NCBI RefSeq assembly: GCF_015594725.1
Contig: NZ_JADNRC010000003.1
Coordinates: 186,001 to 250,000, forward strand
Direction: 5' to 3'
DNA: 64,000 nucleotides
DNA from: Flavobacterium sp. ALJ2
GTDB lineage: Bacteria; Bacteroidota; Bacteroidia; Flavobacteriales; Flavobacteriaceae
Part shown: piece after piece, positions 17,960 to 25,195 of the stretch
How positions within the stretch are numbered: the first letter of the stretch is position 1
Layout of the letters: each line of letters opens with the position of its first letter
Notes under the pieces: generated by a model
The model's input: only the letters and a program-made list of their open reading frames with translations
Told to the model about the DNA's origin: nothing
Databases searched by the model: none
Made by a program: the position numbers and the translations under genes

Positions 17960-17967
17960 CAAATTTA
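17960..17967 (-). promoter_or_regulatory. Candidate -7 box of cydAB
   Basis: On the minus strand the sequence reads TAAATTTG (TAnnTTTG), 32 bases before the chosen cydA ATG. This supports 17927 as the start. No convincing -33 element was found. Confidence 0.55.
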
Positions 17968-18187
17968 CCTATTAAAACTAACATAAACTACGTATAAAAA
18001 CACTTTATCACCTTGCCTTTGTTAAAACTTTTAGCTACTTCAAAAATAGTTGAATCGTATTTTTTTTAAACGTCTAAGCTATATAAGTTTATTTAAGTTT
18101 TGCTTTACGATGATTAGTATGATGCTTATATTTACTTACATAACCTATATGGTTAATTTTTTTTCTAAATACCGAAAACAAATTTGT

Positions 18188-18231
18188 GTAACATTAGTCA
18201 CTGGCTAAACAAAAAAACTAACTTACCTTTG
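18188..18231 (+). promoter_or_regulatory. Candidate Crp/Fnr operator and -7 box of the persulfide dioxygenase gene
   Basis: GTAACATTAGTCAC (18188-18201) is a GTAA-N6-TCAC dyad. TACCTTTG (18224-18231) is a perfect TAnnTTTG box. The dyad centre falls about 40 bp upstream of the expected transcription start, the class II position for Crp-type activators. The arrangement mirrors that at 13317-13360, with the dyad inverted. Confidence 0.65.
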
Positions 18232-18258
18232 CTAAACATTATTTAAGATTACACAACA

Positions 18259-19674
18259 ATGAAAATTGAACAAATTTATACTGGATGTTTAGCACAAGGA
18301 GCTTACTACATTACCTGTAATGGAGAAGCTGCTATTATAGATCCGCTCAGAGAAATACAACCCTACTTAGACCGTTTAAATCGTGATCAGGTAAAACTAA
18401 AATACATTTTTGAAACTCATTTCCATGCCGATTTCGTTTCTGGACATGTTGATTTGAGCAAAGAAACTGACGCACCTATTATTTATGGTCCAAATGCTGA
18501 ATGTGGATACGATTGTGTTTCTGCAACCGACGGACAGGAATTTAAACTAGGAAACATAACCATAAAAGCGTTGCACACTCCTGGCCATACAATGGAGAGT
18601 ACTTCCTATTTATTAATAGATGAAAGCGGAAAAGATTATGCGCTTTTTTCTGGAGATACTTTATTCATAGGAGATGTTGGCCGTCCTGATTTAGCTCAAA
18701 AAGCCGCTGGAATGACACAAGAACAATTAGCAGCAATATTATTTAATTCGCTACGAACAAAAATAATGACTTTGCCAGATGATGTTATTGTATATCCGGC
18801 TCATGGTGCAGGAAGTGCTTGTGGTAAAAACATGAGTAAAGAAACAGTATCAACAATTGGAAATCAAAAAGCAACCAATTATGCTTTGCGTGCTAATATG
18901 ACTGAAGCCGAATTTATTACTGAAGTAACCGATGGGTTATTGCCTCCTCCTGCTTATTTTAGCATGAATGTAGCAATGAACAAAAGTGGTTACGAAAGTT
19001 TCGAATCAGTTTTACACAATGGAATGAAAGCTATAAAAGTGGATGAATTTGAGGCTATAGCCGAAGAAACTGGCGCTTTAATTTTGGATACCAGAAACAA
19101 CAGCGATTTTAGCAAAGGATTTATTCCGCAATCAGTGAATATCGGTATCAATGGCGATTTTGCTCCTTGGGTAGGTACTCTAATTGCCGATGTAAAACAA
19201 CCTATTATATTAGTAACCGAAAATGGATTGGAAGAAGAAACTGTAACTCGATTAAGTCGTGTAGGTTTCGATTCGATTATCGGACATCTTGAAGGTGGAT
19301 TTGATGCATGGAAAAATGCAGCTTACGAAATTGATACCGTAAACAGAATTACTCCTGACCAATTTGCAAACGAATTCAAACCTGAAGAAAATAAAGTAAT
19401 CGACATTCGTAAAGAAACAGAATACAGTGCCGAACATATAGAAGATGCTTACAACAAACCATTGGCATATATTAATGACTGGGTAAAAGATATTGATCCA
19501 AAAGAACATTTTTATTTGCATTGTGCTGGTGGGTACAGAAGTATGATAGCCGCATCGATATTACAAGCACGCGGATTTAGAAACTTCACCGAAGTTGAAG
19601 GTGGTTTTAATGCTATTGCAAAAACTACAATTCCAAAATCTGATTTTGTATGCCAAAGTAAGATTTTAAAATAA
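18259..19674 (+). CDS. Persulfide dioxygenase (MBL fold) fused to two rhodanese domains, CstB-like
   Basis: The 471-residue protein begins with an ETHE1-like metallo-beta-lactamase domain. It has THFHADFVSGH (residues 53-63), HTPGHT and FSGDTLFIGDVGRPD. Two rhodanese domains follow. The first (about 260-345) keeps the LDTRNNSDF entry but has VTENG where the catalytic cysteine loop should be, so it is probably inactive. The second has an intact loop HCAGGYRS with Cys422. This order matches CstB-type proteins that oxidise low-molecular-weight persulfides to sulfite or thiosulfate. No signal peptide is visible. A Crp-like operator precedes it. Confidence 0.88.
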   Translation: MKIEQIYTGCLAQGAYYITCNGEAAIIDPLREIQPYLDRLNRDQVKLKYIFETHFHADFVSGHVDLSKETDAPIIYGPNAECGYDCVSATDGQEFKLGNITIKALHTPGHTMESTSYLLIDESGKDYALFSGDTLFIGDVGRPDLAQKAAGMTQEQLAAILFNSLRTKIMTLPDDVIVYPAHGAGSACGKNMSKETVSTIGNQKATNYALRANMTEAEFITEVTDGLLPPPAYFSMNVAMNKSGYESFESVLHNGMKAIKVDEFEAIAEETGALILDTRNNSDFSKGFIPQSVNIGINGDFAPWVGTLIADVKQPIILVTENGLEEETVTRLSRVGFDSIIGHLEGGFDAWKNAAYEIDTVNRITPDQFANEFKPEENKVIDIRKETEYSAEHIEDAYNKPLAYINDWVKDIDPKEHFYLHCAGGYRSMIAASILQARGFRNFTEVEGGFNAIAKTTIPKSDFVCQSKILK

Positions 19675-19680
19675 AATAAG

Positions 19681-19735
19681 TAGCAGAGGTACAAAGTGAC
19701 AAAGGTTTTAGCCTTTGTTGCTAAAAATCCTAAAA
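19681..19735. repeat. Dispersed dyad repeat (ACAAAGG/CCTTTGT)
   Basis: The spacer after the fusion gene reads GAGGTACAAAGTGACAAAGG and then TTTTAGCCTTTGTTGC. ACAAAGG and CCTTTGT form a short hairpin around TTTTAG. The words resemble the ACTTTGACAAAG repeats at 14225 and 21481. It could weaken read-through to the next gene. Confidence 0.45.
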
Positions 19736-19748
19736 GTAAACTTTAGAG

Positions 19749-20288
19749 ATGAATACGAATTATTATAAAAACTGGGAAACCTGTATTGAATTTATTGAAA
19801 AAGGAGAAATTGAAAATGCTGAAAATTTTTCTCTAACTGTTGCATCAGAATTAACTGTTCCACAAGATTTAATAAACAAAATCATGGCAGTCAATTTGAA
19901 AAGTTATGAGAAAAAAATTGAAGAAAAAATGGATGAGTGTATCCAACGTGCTACTTCTGAAAAAGCCGAAGCATTATGTTTATACTACAGCCTAGATAAT
20001 GGTTGGGATAGTACAATGTACATTTGCAAAAATTATACTCATGAAAATAGTCAATGGATTTCTGGTTCAAGAGATTGGATTGACATTGGTAAAGCAAGAG
20101 GATTTTCAGGAATTTATAAAAAAGATGCTGAATCTGCCTTTTTCGCTGATAAAATTAGCTCAGGAATTTGTATATTATTAATGCTAAGAACAACAATTGC
20201 TTTTTATAATGTTGCAATGAAGTTCAAAAATTGTGGCTTAAAACTTTGCATCACTGCAACCGAAAGCGATTTTGTCAGGGTCTTATAA
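19749..20288 (+). CDS. Hypothetical protein in the sulfur cluster
   Basis: I do not recognise this 179-residue protein. It opens MNTNYYKNWETCIEFIEKGE and has an acidic, helical first half. A segment AEALCLYYSLDNGWDSTMY follows, and the C-terminal part has a hydrophobic stretch (SGICILLMLRTTIAFYNVA) that may be a buried helix. It contains seven cysteines, which is many for this genome. No signal peptide is visible. It lies between the persulfide dioxygenase fusion (74-base gap with a repeat) and the YeeE/YedE pair (48-base gap), so it may be co-transcribed, but the repeat suggests it could be an insertion. Confidence 0.6.
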   Translation: MNTNYYKNWETCIEFIEKGEIENAENFSLTVASELTVPQDLINKIMAVNLKSYEKKIEEKMDECIQRATSEKAEALCLYYSLDNGWDSTMYICKNYTHENSQWISGSRDWIDIGKARGFSGIYKKDAESAFFADKISSGICILLMLRTTIAFYNVAMKFKNCGLKLCITATESDFVRVL

Positions 20289-20336
20289 AATTTACATATT
20301 AAAAGAAAAAAATATTTATTAAAATAAAACTTAAAA

Positions 20337-20906
20337 ATGAATCTACTAGAAATTATAAAAGAACCTTGGCCTTGGTATGTTTCAGGTCCGTTAATTGGTT
20401 TAACTGTTCCTATTTTATTAATTTTTGGCAACAAAGCATTCGGAATTAGTTCGTCTTTACGCCATATATGTGCCATGTGTATTCCTGCAAACATTTCATT
20501 CTTTAAATACGATTGGAAAAAAGAAAGTTGGAATTTATTTTTTGTATTCGGAATATTCTTAGGTGGAGTCATTGCGACTGCTTTCTTATCAAATCCGAAT
20601 GCTATCGAAATAAACTCGAAACTTACTACTGAATTAGCTACTTATGGTATTACCGATAATTCAGGATTAATGCCTGCACAGCTTTTTTCATGGGAAAGTT
20701 TATTAACATTACGTGGATTTATAATGATTGTAATTGGTGGTTTTCTTGTAGGTTTCGGAACGCGTTATGCTGGCGGATGTACAAGCGGACATTCAATCAT
20801 GGGAATTTCTAATTTACAATGGCCATCATTAGTAGCGACAATTTGCTTTATGATTGGCGGATTTGTTATGGCAAACCTGATTCTTCCTTACATACTTTCA
20901 CTTTAA
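20337..20906 (+). CDS. YeeE/YedE half-transporter, first subunit
   Basis: This 189-residue inner-membrane protein has about four to five helices. It contains the YeeE/YedE (sulf_transp) signature FGTRYAGGCTSGHSIMGIS, whose cysteine is conserved in thiosulfate-uptake transporters of the TsuA type. A second motif (RHICAMCIPANISFF) includes two further cysteines. In one-chain TsuA both halves are fused; here they are separate genes 10 bases apart. The neighbouring persulfide dioxygenase supports a role in thiosulfate or sulfane-sulfur transport. The direction and exact substrate are not determined. Confidence 0.87.
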   Translation: MNLLEIIKEPWPWYVSGPLIGLTVPILLIFGNKAFGISSSLRHICAMCIPANISFFKYDWKKESWNLFFVFGIFLGGVIATAFLSNPNAIEINSKLTTELATYGITDNSGLMPAQLFSWESLLTLRGFIMIVIGGFLVGFGTRYAGGCTSGHSIMGISNLQWPSLVATICFMIGGFVMANLILPYILSL

Positions 20907-20916
20907 ATTCTTAAAA

Positions 20917-21333
20917 ATGAAAATTTCAAACTTAAAATATATGCTTGTCGGAATTGTATTCGGCATAGTATTCGTAAAAGCCGAAATCATTAGTTGGTAC
21001 CGTATTCAGGAAATGTTCCGTTTACAATCTTTCTTTATGTATGGCGTAATCGGAAGCGCAGTTGCAGTAGGAATGCTATCTGTTTTTTTAATAAAAAAAT
21101 TTAAAGTAAAAACTATTCAAGGAGAAGAAATCAAGATTGAGCCTAAAACGTTTAGTAAAGGTCAGATTTATGGCGGATTATTATTTGGTTTTGGTTGGGC
21201 TATTACTGGAGCTTGCCCTGGCCCTCTTTTTGCACAAATAGGAACTGGAGTTACAGTAATTTCTATAACCCTATTAAGTGCAATACTAGGAACTTGGGTT
21301 TATGGTTACTTTAAAGACAAATTACCTCATTAA
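20917..21333 (+). CDS. YeeE/YedE half-transporter, second subunit
   Basis: The 138-residue protein has about four helices and the second YeeE/YedE motif, FGFGWAITGACPGPLFAQIG, with its conserved cysteine. It probably pairs with the preceding half to form one pathway, since the two motifs face each other in the fused TsuA structure. A very strong terminator follows at 21407-21450 and closes the sulfur module. Confidence 0.87.
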   Translation: MKISNLKYMLVGIVFGIVFVKAEIISWYRIQEMFRLQSFFMYGVIGSAVAVGMLSVFLIKKFKVKTIQGEEIKIEPKTFSKGQIYGGLLFGFGWAITGACPGPLFAQIGTGVTVISITLLSAILGTWVYGYFKDKLPH

Positions 21334-21406
21334 ACAATCGAGCAGCGAAAAACATTGAATGCATCAAATTAGAGGAGTAATAAAATTTCCTCTATTAGAT
21401 ATATCA

Positions 21407-21450
21407 AAAAAATAACCCCACAGATTTAAAAATCTGTGGGGTTATTTTTT
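21407..21450. terminator. Strong bidirectional terminator closing the sulfur operon
   Basis: A perfect 21-bp inverted repeat has arms 21407-21427 and 21430-21450. Its core is AACCCCACAGATTT, with a two-base loop and A/T-run ends. Confidence 0.92.
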
Positions 21451-21628
21451 ATACATCAACTTAAAACTTTTATTAAAACTTAAAACTTTGACAAAGACAT
21501 TTATAACTTAAAACAATTAAACACTTAGTAATCACCTAATTAAACTTAAATAATAAATTAATTTTAAACTTAATTCCCTATCACTAAAACTTGCTTTAAA
21601 TAATATTAACAAAAATTTAACTCAACGC

Positions 21629-21673
21629 TTGTATATACAAATATAAAACATACCTACATTTGTATATACAAAT
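21629..21673 (+). promoter_or_regulatory. Twin palindromic operators overlapping the marR promoter
   Basis: TTGTATATACAA (21629-21640) and ATTTGTATATACAAAT (21658-21673) are perfect palindromes whose centres are 31 bp apart, three helical turns. The first contains a -33 TTG (21629-21631). The second overlaps the -7 box TACATTTG (21655-21662). The spacer between TTG and box is 23 bases. A dimer on each site would block both promoter elements, as expected for MarR autorepression. Confidence 0.8.
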
Positions 21674-21688
21674 TATACACTGACGACT

Positions 21689-22150
21689 ATGACAATTGAA
21701 GATGTAATAAAAAGTACCGTTAAGATGGATAATCCAAAAAGAGTTATTCTGAATATAATGTACACACAAAATGTACTTCAGGATAAATTTAATGAGGTAT
21801 TAAAACCTTATGATTTATCAGGAGAACAATATAATGTGTTACGTATATTAAGAGGGCAAAAAGGAAATCCGGCTAATATGTGTGTTATACAAGATCGCAT
21901 GTTGGCAAAGACAAGTAATACAACTCGACTGGTTGATAAGTTATTGTTGAAAGATTTTGTTACCAGAAATGTATGTCCAAATAACAGAAGAAAAATAGAA
22001 GTATTAATTACGGAAAAAGGGTTAGGAGTTTTAACAGAATTAGACCCAAAAGTAATAGAACATGAAAATGTTTTTTCTGAAAATCTGACTAAAGATGAAT
22101 TAGAATTATTAAATGAATTACTAGAAAAATTTAGAAATCAAAAAAATTAA
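21689..22150 (+). CDS. MarR-family transcriptional regulator
   Basis: The 153-residue protein is a winged-helix MarR regulator. Helix-turn-helix sequence GEQYNVLRILRG leads into MLAKTSNTTRLVDKLLLKDF, and the wing NNRRKIEVLITEKG is typical. Two perfect palindromes sit exactly over its promoter, so it very probably represses itself and the following nitroreductase and yceI genes. Flavobacterial MarR proteins in front of nitroreductase and YceI often respond to redox-active or phenolic compounds; the ligand here is not known. A cysteine (MCVIQD) precedes the recognition region. Confidence 0.9.
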   Translation: MTIEDVIKSTVKMDNPKRVILNIMYTQNVLQDKFNEVLKPYDLSGEQYNVLRILRGQKGNPANMCVIQDRMLAKTSNTTRLVDKLLLKDFVTRNVCPNNRRKIEVLITEKGLGVLTELDPKVIEHENVFSENLTKDELELLNELLEKFRNQKN

Positions 22151-22160
22151 TACAAATAAA

Positions 22161-22793
22161 ATGAATACTTTCCTAGAAAATCAAAATTGGAGATACGCAA
22201 CCAAAAAGTTTGATGCGACCAAAAAAATATCTGCTGAAGATATAAACACATTAAAAGAAGCAATACGCTTAAGTTCGTCTTCATATGGTTTACAACCATA
22301 CAAAGTTATTTTTGTTGAATCTCCAGAATTAAGAGCGAAATTACAAGGAGCAGCTTGGGGACAATCACAAATTGTTGATGCTTCTCATTTAATTGTTTTT
22401 GCAAATGATACCAATATTGGTGATGCTGCAATTGACAAATTCGTCAAAAGCATAAGCGAAACAAGAGGGATCCCTACTGAGTCATTATCTGGATATAGTG
22501 ATTTTATGAAATCTAAAATTTCTACACTCCCAGCTGATGTAAAAAACACGTGGACATCTAAACAAACTTATTTGGCTTTAGGTAACTTATTGAATGCTGC
22601 TGCCGAATTAAAAATAGACGTTACTCCAATGGAAGGTTTTGATCCAGCTGCCTTTAATGAAATCCTTGGTTTAGATACTTTGCATTTAAATGCTTCGGTA
22701 ATTGCAACTGTAGGTTACAGACACGAAGAAGATGCAACACAGCATCATAAAAAAGTAAGAAAATCTCACGAAGAATTATTTATCACACTATAA
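22161..22793 (+). CDS. NAD(P)H-dependent nitroreductase-family flavoprotein (NfsB-like)
   Basis: The 210-residue cytoplasmic protein follows marR after 10 bases. It starts LENQNWRYATKKFDATKKIS, the typical NfsB/NfnB opening with FMN-phosphate-binding Arg and Lys. It continues with LRLSSSSYGLQPYK-like IRLSSSSYGLQPYK and the C-terminal VATVGYRHEEDAT. Such FMN enzymes reduce quinones, nitroaromatics and dihydropteridines. MarR control suggests a role in detoxifying electrophilic or redox-cycling compounds. Substrate is unknown. Confidence 0.9.
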   Translation: MNTFLENQNWRYATKKFDATKKISAEDINTLKEAIRLSSSSYGLQPYKVIFVESPELRAKLQGAAWGQSQIVDASHLIVFANDTNIGDAAIDKFVKSISETRGIPTESLSGYSDFMKSKISTLPADVKNTWTSKQTYLALGNLLNAAAELKIDVTPMEGFDPAAFNEILGLDTLHLNASVIATVGYRHEEDATQHHKKVRKSHEELFITL

Positions 22794-22825
22794 TTATTAA
22801 TCCAAATTTATTAAAATCAAACAAA

Positions 22826-23392
22826 ATGAAAAATTTAAAAACAATTGCTTTAGCCCTAGTGGTAGCTTTATCTTCAGTTTCAATGAACGCTCAAACTAAA
22901 AAGATTGACGTTAAAACAAGTACCGTTAAATGGGTTGGAAAAAAAGTAACTGGAGAGCACTCTGGAACTGTAAACCTAAAAGATGGTGCATTAGTATTTA
23001 AAGGGAAAAAATTGGCCGGTGGAACTTTCACTGTAGATATGACTACTATCAATGCAACAGACCTTTCTGGTGAATACCAAGGGAAACTAAACGGTCACTT
23101 AAAAGCTGATGACTTTTTTGGAACTGAAAAATTCCCAACTGCAAAATTAGTTTTCAAAACTATCGGAGCAAAAGCAACTGATGTATATACTGTAACTGCA
23201 GATTTAACTATCAAAGGAATTACTAAACCAGTAACTTTTGATATTACTGTAAAAGGTAACACTGCTACAACTGCATTAAAAGTTGATAGAACTAAATATG
23301 ATATCAAATATAACTCAGGAAATTTCTTTGCGAACTTAGGAGATAAAACTATCAATGATGATTTTGAATTAACTGTAGCTTTAAAATTCTAA
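22826..23392 (+). CDS. YceI-family periplasmic lipid-binding-like protein
   Basis: A signal peptide (MKNLKTIALALVVALSSVSMNAQ) precedes a YceI domain of about 165 residues, a lipocalin-like barrel known to bind polyisoprenoid molecules. Family features include SGTVNLKDGALVF, GGTFTVDMTTINATDLSG and the closing FDITVKGNT and INDDFELTVAL. It is the third gene of the MarR operon and is followed by a terminator. A link to quinone or isoprenoid handling would fit the nitroreductase neighbour; this is inference. Confidence 0.92.
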   Translation: MKNLKTIALALVVALSSVSMNAQTKKIDVKTSTVKWVGKKVTGEHSGTVNLKDGALVFKGKKLAGGTFTVDMTTINATDLSGEYQGKLNGHLKADDFFGTEKFPTAKLVFKTIGAKATDVYTVTADLTIKGITKPVTFDITVKGNTATTALKVDRTKYDIKYNSGNFFANLGDKTINDDFELTVALKF

Positions 23393-23412
23393 TACCCTAC
23401 GCTTACTAATTC

Positions 23413-23448
23413 AAAAAATCCCATTCGTCACGGCGAATGGGATTTTTT
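23413..23448. terminator. Terminator of the marR-nitroreductase-yceI operon
   Basis: A perfect 15-bp inverted repeat (arms 23413-23427 and 23434-23448, AAAAAATCCCATTCG) has a six-base loop and a T-run. Confidence 0.92.
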
Positions 23449-23565
23449 TATACCTTAAATTTTACTTTAAAAAATAATACAGTCATGAACAAATAAAATA
23501 ACGTTCTTAAAGGTATAATAACACTTTCATAATATCTTATCATTCATTGATTAACAAAGCACTTC

Positions 23566-23573
23566 TATTTTTG
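23566..23573 (+). promoter_or_regulatory. Candidate -7 box for the beta-helix protein gene
   Basis: TATTTTTG fits TAnnTTTG and lies 52 bases before the start codon. TTG at 23547-23549 is a possible -33 element, with a somewhat short 16-base spacer. Confidence 0.45.
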
Positions 23574-23625
23574 GAGTAATTAAAAAAACTTTTATCCAAA
23601 AATCAAATTTGTAAAAGACAGCATT

Positions 23626-24900
23626 ATGAAAAAAAATTTACACCTAGTAATTATTTGTTTAATAAGTAGCATAATAATCAATGCACAACAAAAAGGTATT
23701 ATTGGTGCCTCAAACTGGATGAATAAATGGACCAATTTTAAACCTGCTTCAATAGAATACAATGAAGCTACAAACATTCTGGCTGGAACTATTGATAAAG
23801 ACACCAAATTATACAAACGAAATACTTATCAATTAGTAGGTCTGGTTTATGTAACGAATAATGCCGTTTTAACAATCGAACCAGGAACAGTAATTAGAGG
23901 AGATGATAAAACTTGTGGTACATTGGTAATAACAAATGGCTCTAAAATAATAGCAGAAGGACTAGAAACAGACCCTATTATTTTTACATCTAATAAGAAT
24001 GTTGCCGAAAGAAAGCCTGGTGACTGGGGTGGGATAATCCTTCTTGGCAAAGCTCCTATCAATAAAATAGGTGGTGTGAGTTTTTTGGACTTTAATCTTG
24101 ATCCTGGTGTAAATCATTACGGCGGACAAGATGCTGAGGATAATTCAGGCATTTTAAAATACATTCGCATTGAGTATTCTGGCAGAAAATTAAATGCATT
24201 AAAAGAAATTAATGGCTTATCACTAGCAGGAATTGGTAATAAAACCAAACTTGAATATATCCAGATAAGTTATTCAAATGATGACTCATTTGAAGCTTAC
24301 GGGGGAGATGTTATTATGAATAATTTAGTCTCTTATCGAGCTACAGATGATGATTTTGATTTTACACAAGGAGTACAATGCGCCATAAACAATAGCATAG
24401 CCATTCGTCACCCTTATTCTTCGGATATTTCGGGCTCACGATGTTTTGAAATTGACTCTTACGACAAAATTGAAAATAGCGATACCAGCAAAAAATTAAC
24501 AAAAATAACTGCTAGTAACATTACATTAATAAATCTTGAAGAAAGCAATCAAGGACTAGTTCGTGAAGCAGCACATATAGGAGAAAATAGTTATTTTACA
24601 TTAAATAATAGCGTAATAACAGGCTTTACACCATTTATAATACTTCAGGGTAAAATTGGAGACGGAATAGTAAATCTTGAAAAAATAAATTTAAACGGAT
24701 TAGTAATCAATAGCTGTCAAGGCACAATCATAAGTGAGAATTCAAGCTTTGATTTAGGAATTAAAAATTGGTATCAAAACCCCGCTTATAACTTAGATTA
24801 CACCAACAAAAAAAATACTGAACTGTTTACAGCACCCAATATTAAAGGAAATCCAGATTTTAGAATAAATGTAAACAACACTTTAGTAAGTGGAAATTAA
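23626..24900 (+). CDS. Secreted right-handed beta-helix-like protein
   Basis: The 424-residue product has a signal peptide (MKKNLHLVIICLISSIIINAQ). Repeated short strands follow, such as NNAVLTIEPGTVIRGDD, GTLVITNGSKIIAEG and TDPIIFTSNKNV, typical of beta-helix proteins of Bacteroidota. The segment RKPGDWGGIILLGKAPIN and the acidic RATDDDFDFTQG are also familiar in outer-surface proteins of this group. No C-terminal sorting domain is visible, so localisation is periplasmic or outer membrane at best guess. Enzymatic activity is not evident. It stands alone, with its own promoter candidate. Confidence 0.7.
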   Translation: MKKNLHLVIICLISSIIINAQQKGIIGASNWMNKWTNFKPASIEYNEATNILAGTIDKDTKLYKRNTYQLVGLVYVTNNAVLTIEPGTVIRGDDKTCGTLVITNGSKIIAEGLETDPIIFTSNKNVAERKPGDWGGIILLGKAPINKIGGVSFLDFNLDPGVNHYGGQDAEDNSGILKYIRIEYSGRKLNALKEINGLSLAGIGNKTKLEYIQISYSNDDSFEAYGGDVIMNNLVSYRATDDDFDFTQGVQCAINNSIAIRHPYSSDISGSRCFEIDSYDKIENSDTSKKLTKITASNITLINLEESNQGLVREAAHIGENSYFTLNNSVITGFTPFIILQGKIGDGIVNLEKINLNGLVINSCQGTIISENSSFDLGIKNWYQNPAYNLDYTNKKNTELFTAPNIKGNPDFRINVNNTLVSGN

Positions 24901-24995
24901 ACTATTAAAAGGGGCCTTTGAATAAATTTAACAAAAAACTAAAAAAATTATATATTTTTTTTAAAACATTGTATACGAATACCAAATTACATTTA

Positions 24996-25003
24996 TATAT
25001 TTG
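24996..25003 (+). promoter_or_regulatory. -7 box of the trp operon
   Basis: TATATTTG (TAnnTTTG) lies 16 bases upstream of the leader-peptide ATG. TTG at 24969-24971 may be the -33 element, with a 24-base spacer. Transcription should start around 25007-25010, placing the leader ORF near the 5' end of the mRNA. Confidence 0.65.
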
Positions 25004-25019
25004 TAGCAATAAAAAATTT

Positions 25020-25076
25020 ATGAAAACAATTACAAATAATACTTGGTGGTGGAACAATTTACGTCAGACGTCGTGA
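25020..25076 (+). CDS. trpL: trp operon leader peptide with three consecutive Trp codons
   Basis: The 18-residue frame starts ATG AAA ACA and encodes MKTITNNTWWWNNLRQTS. Three tandem TGG codons lie at 25044-25052 and the TGA stop at 25074-25076. It begins just downstream of the promoter box and precedes a terminator hairpin and trpE. This is the arrangement of a ribosome-mediated attenuation leader: stalling at the Trp codons when charged tRNA-Trp is scarce would free downstream RNA to prevent termination. Chance occurrence of WWW right before trpE is very unlikely. Confidence 0.92.
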   Translation: MKTITNNTWWWNNLRQTS

Positions 25077-25147
25077 ACTAAGCTTCCTATGGTATTATTC
25101 AAACTATAAATATGAAAGGCTTGTCATCACGACAAGTCTTTTTTTTT
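25070..25147 (+). promoter_or_regulatory. trp attenuator: terminator and competing antiterminator pairing
   Basis: The terminator stem is 25116-25125 with 25131-25140 (AAGGCTTGTC/GACAAGTCTT, one G-U pair), followed by a T-run to 25147. An alternative pairing joins GTCGTGA (25070-25076, overlapping the leader stop codon) to TCACGAC (25127-25133). It is extended across an internal loop by AAGC (25080-25083) with GCTT (25119-25122). The two structures share bases and exclude each other. A ribosome at the stop codon would cover the first arm and allow termination. Confidence 0.85.
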
Positions 25148-25195
25148 GTACTAAACTTTTTTAAAACAATATACTAAAACTTAAAAAACAACATA

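Noticed and set aside
17998..18011. Crp-like half site GTGATAAA upstream of cydA on the minus strand
   Set aside because: Only the first half of the dyad matches and its gap to the -7 box is 30 bp against 22 bp at the other two promoters.
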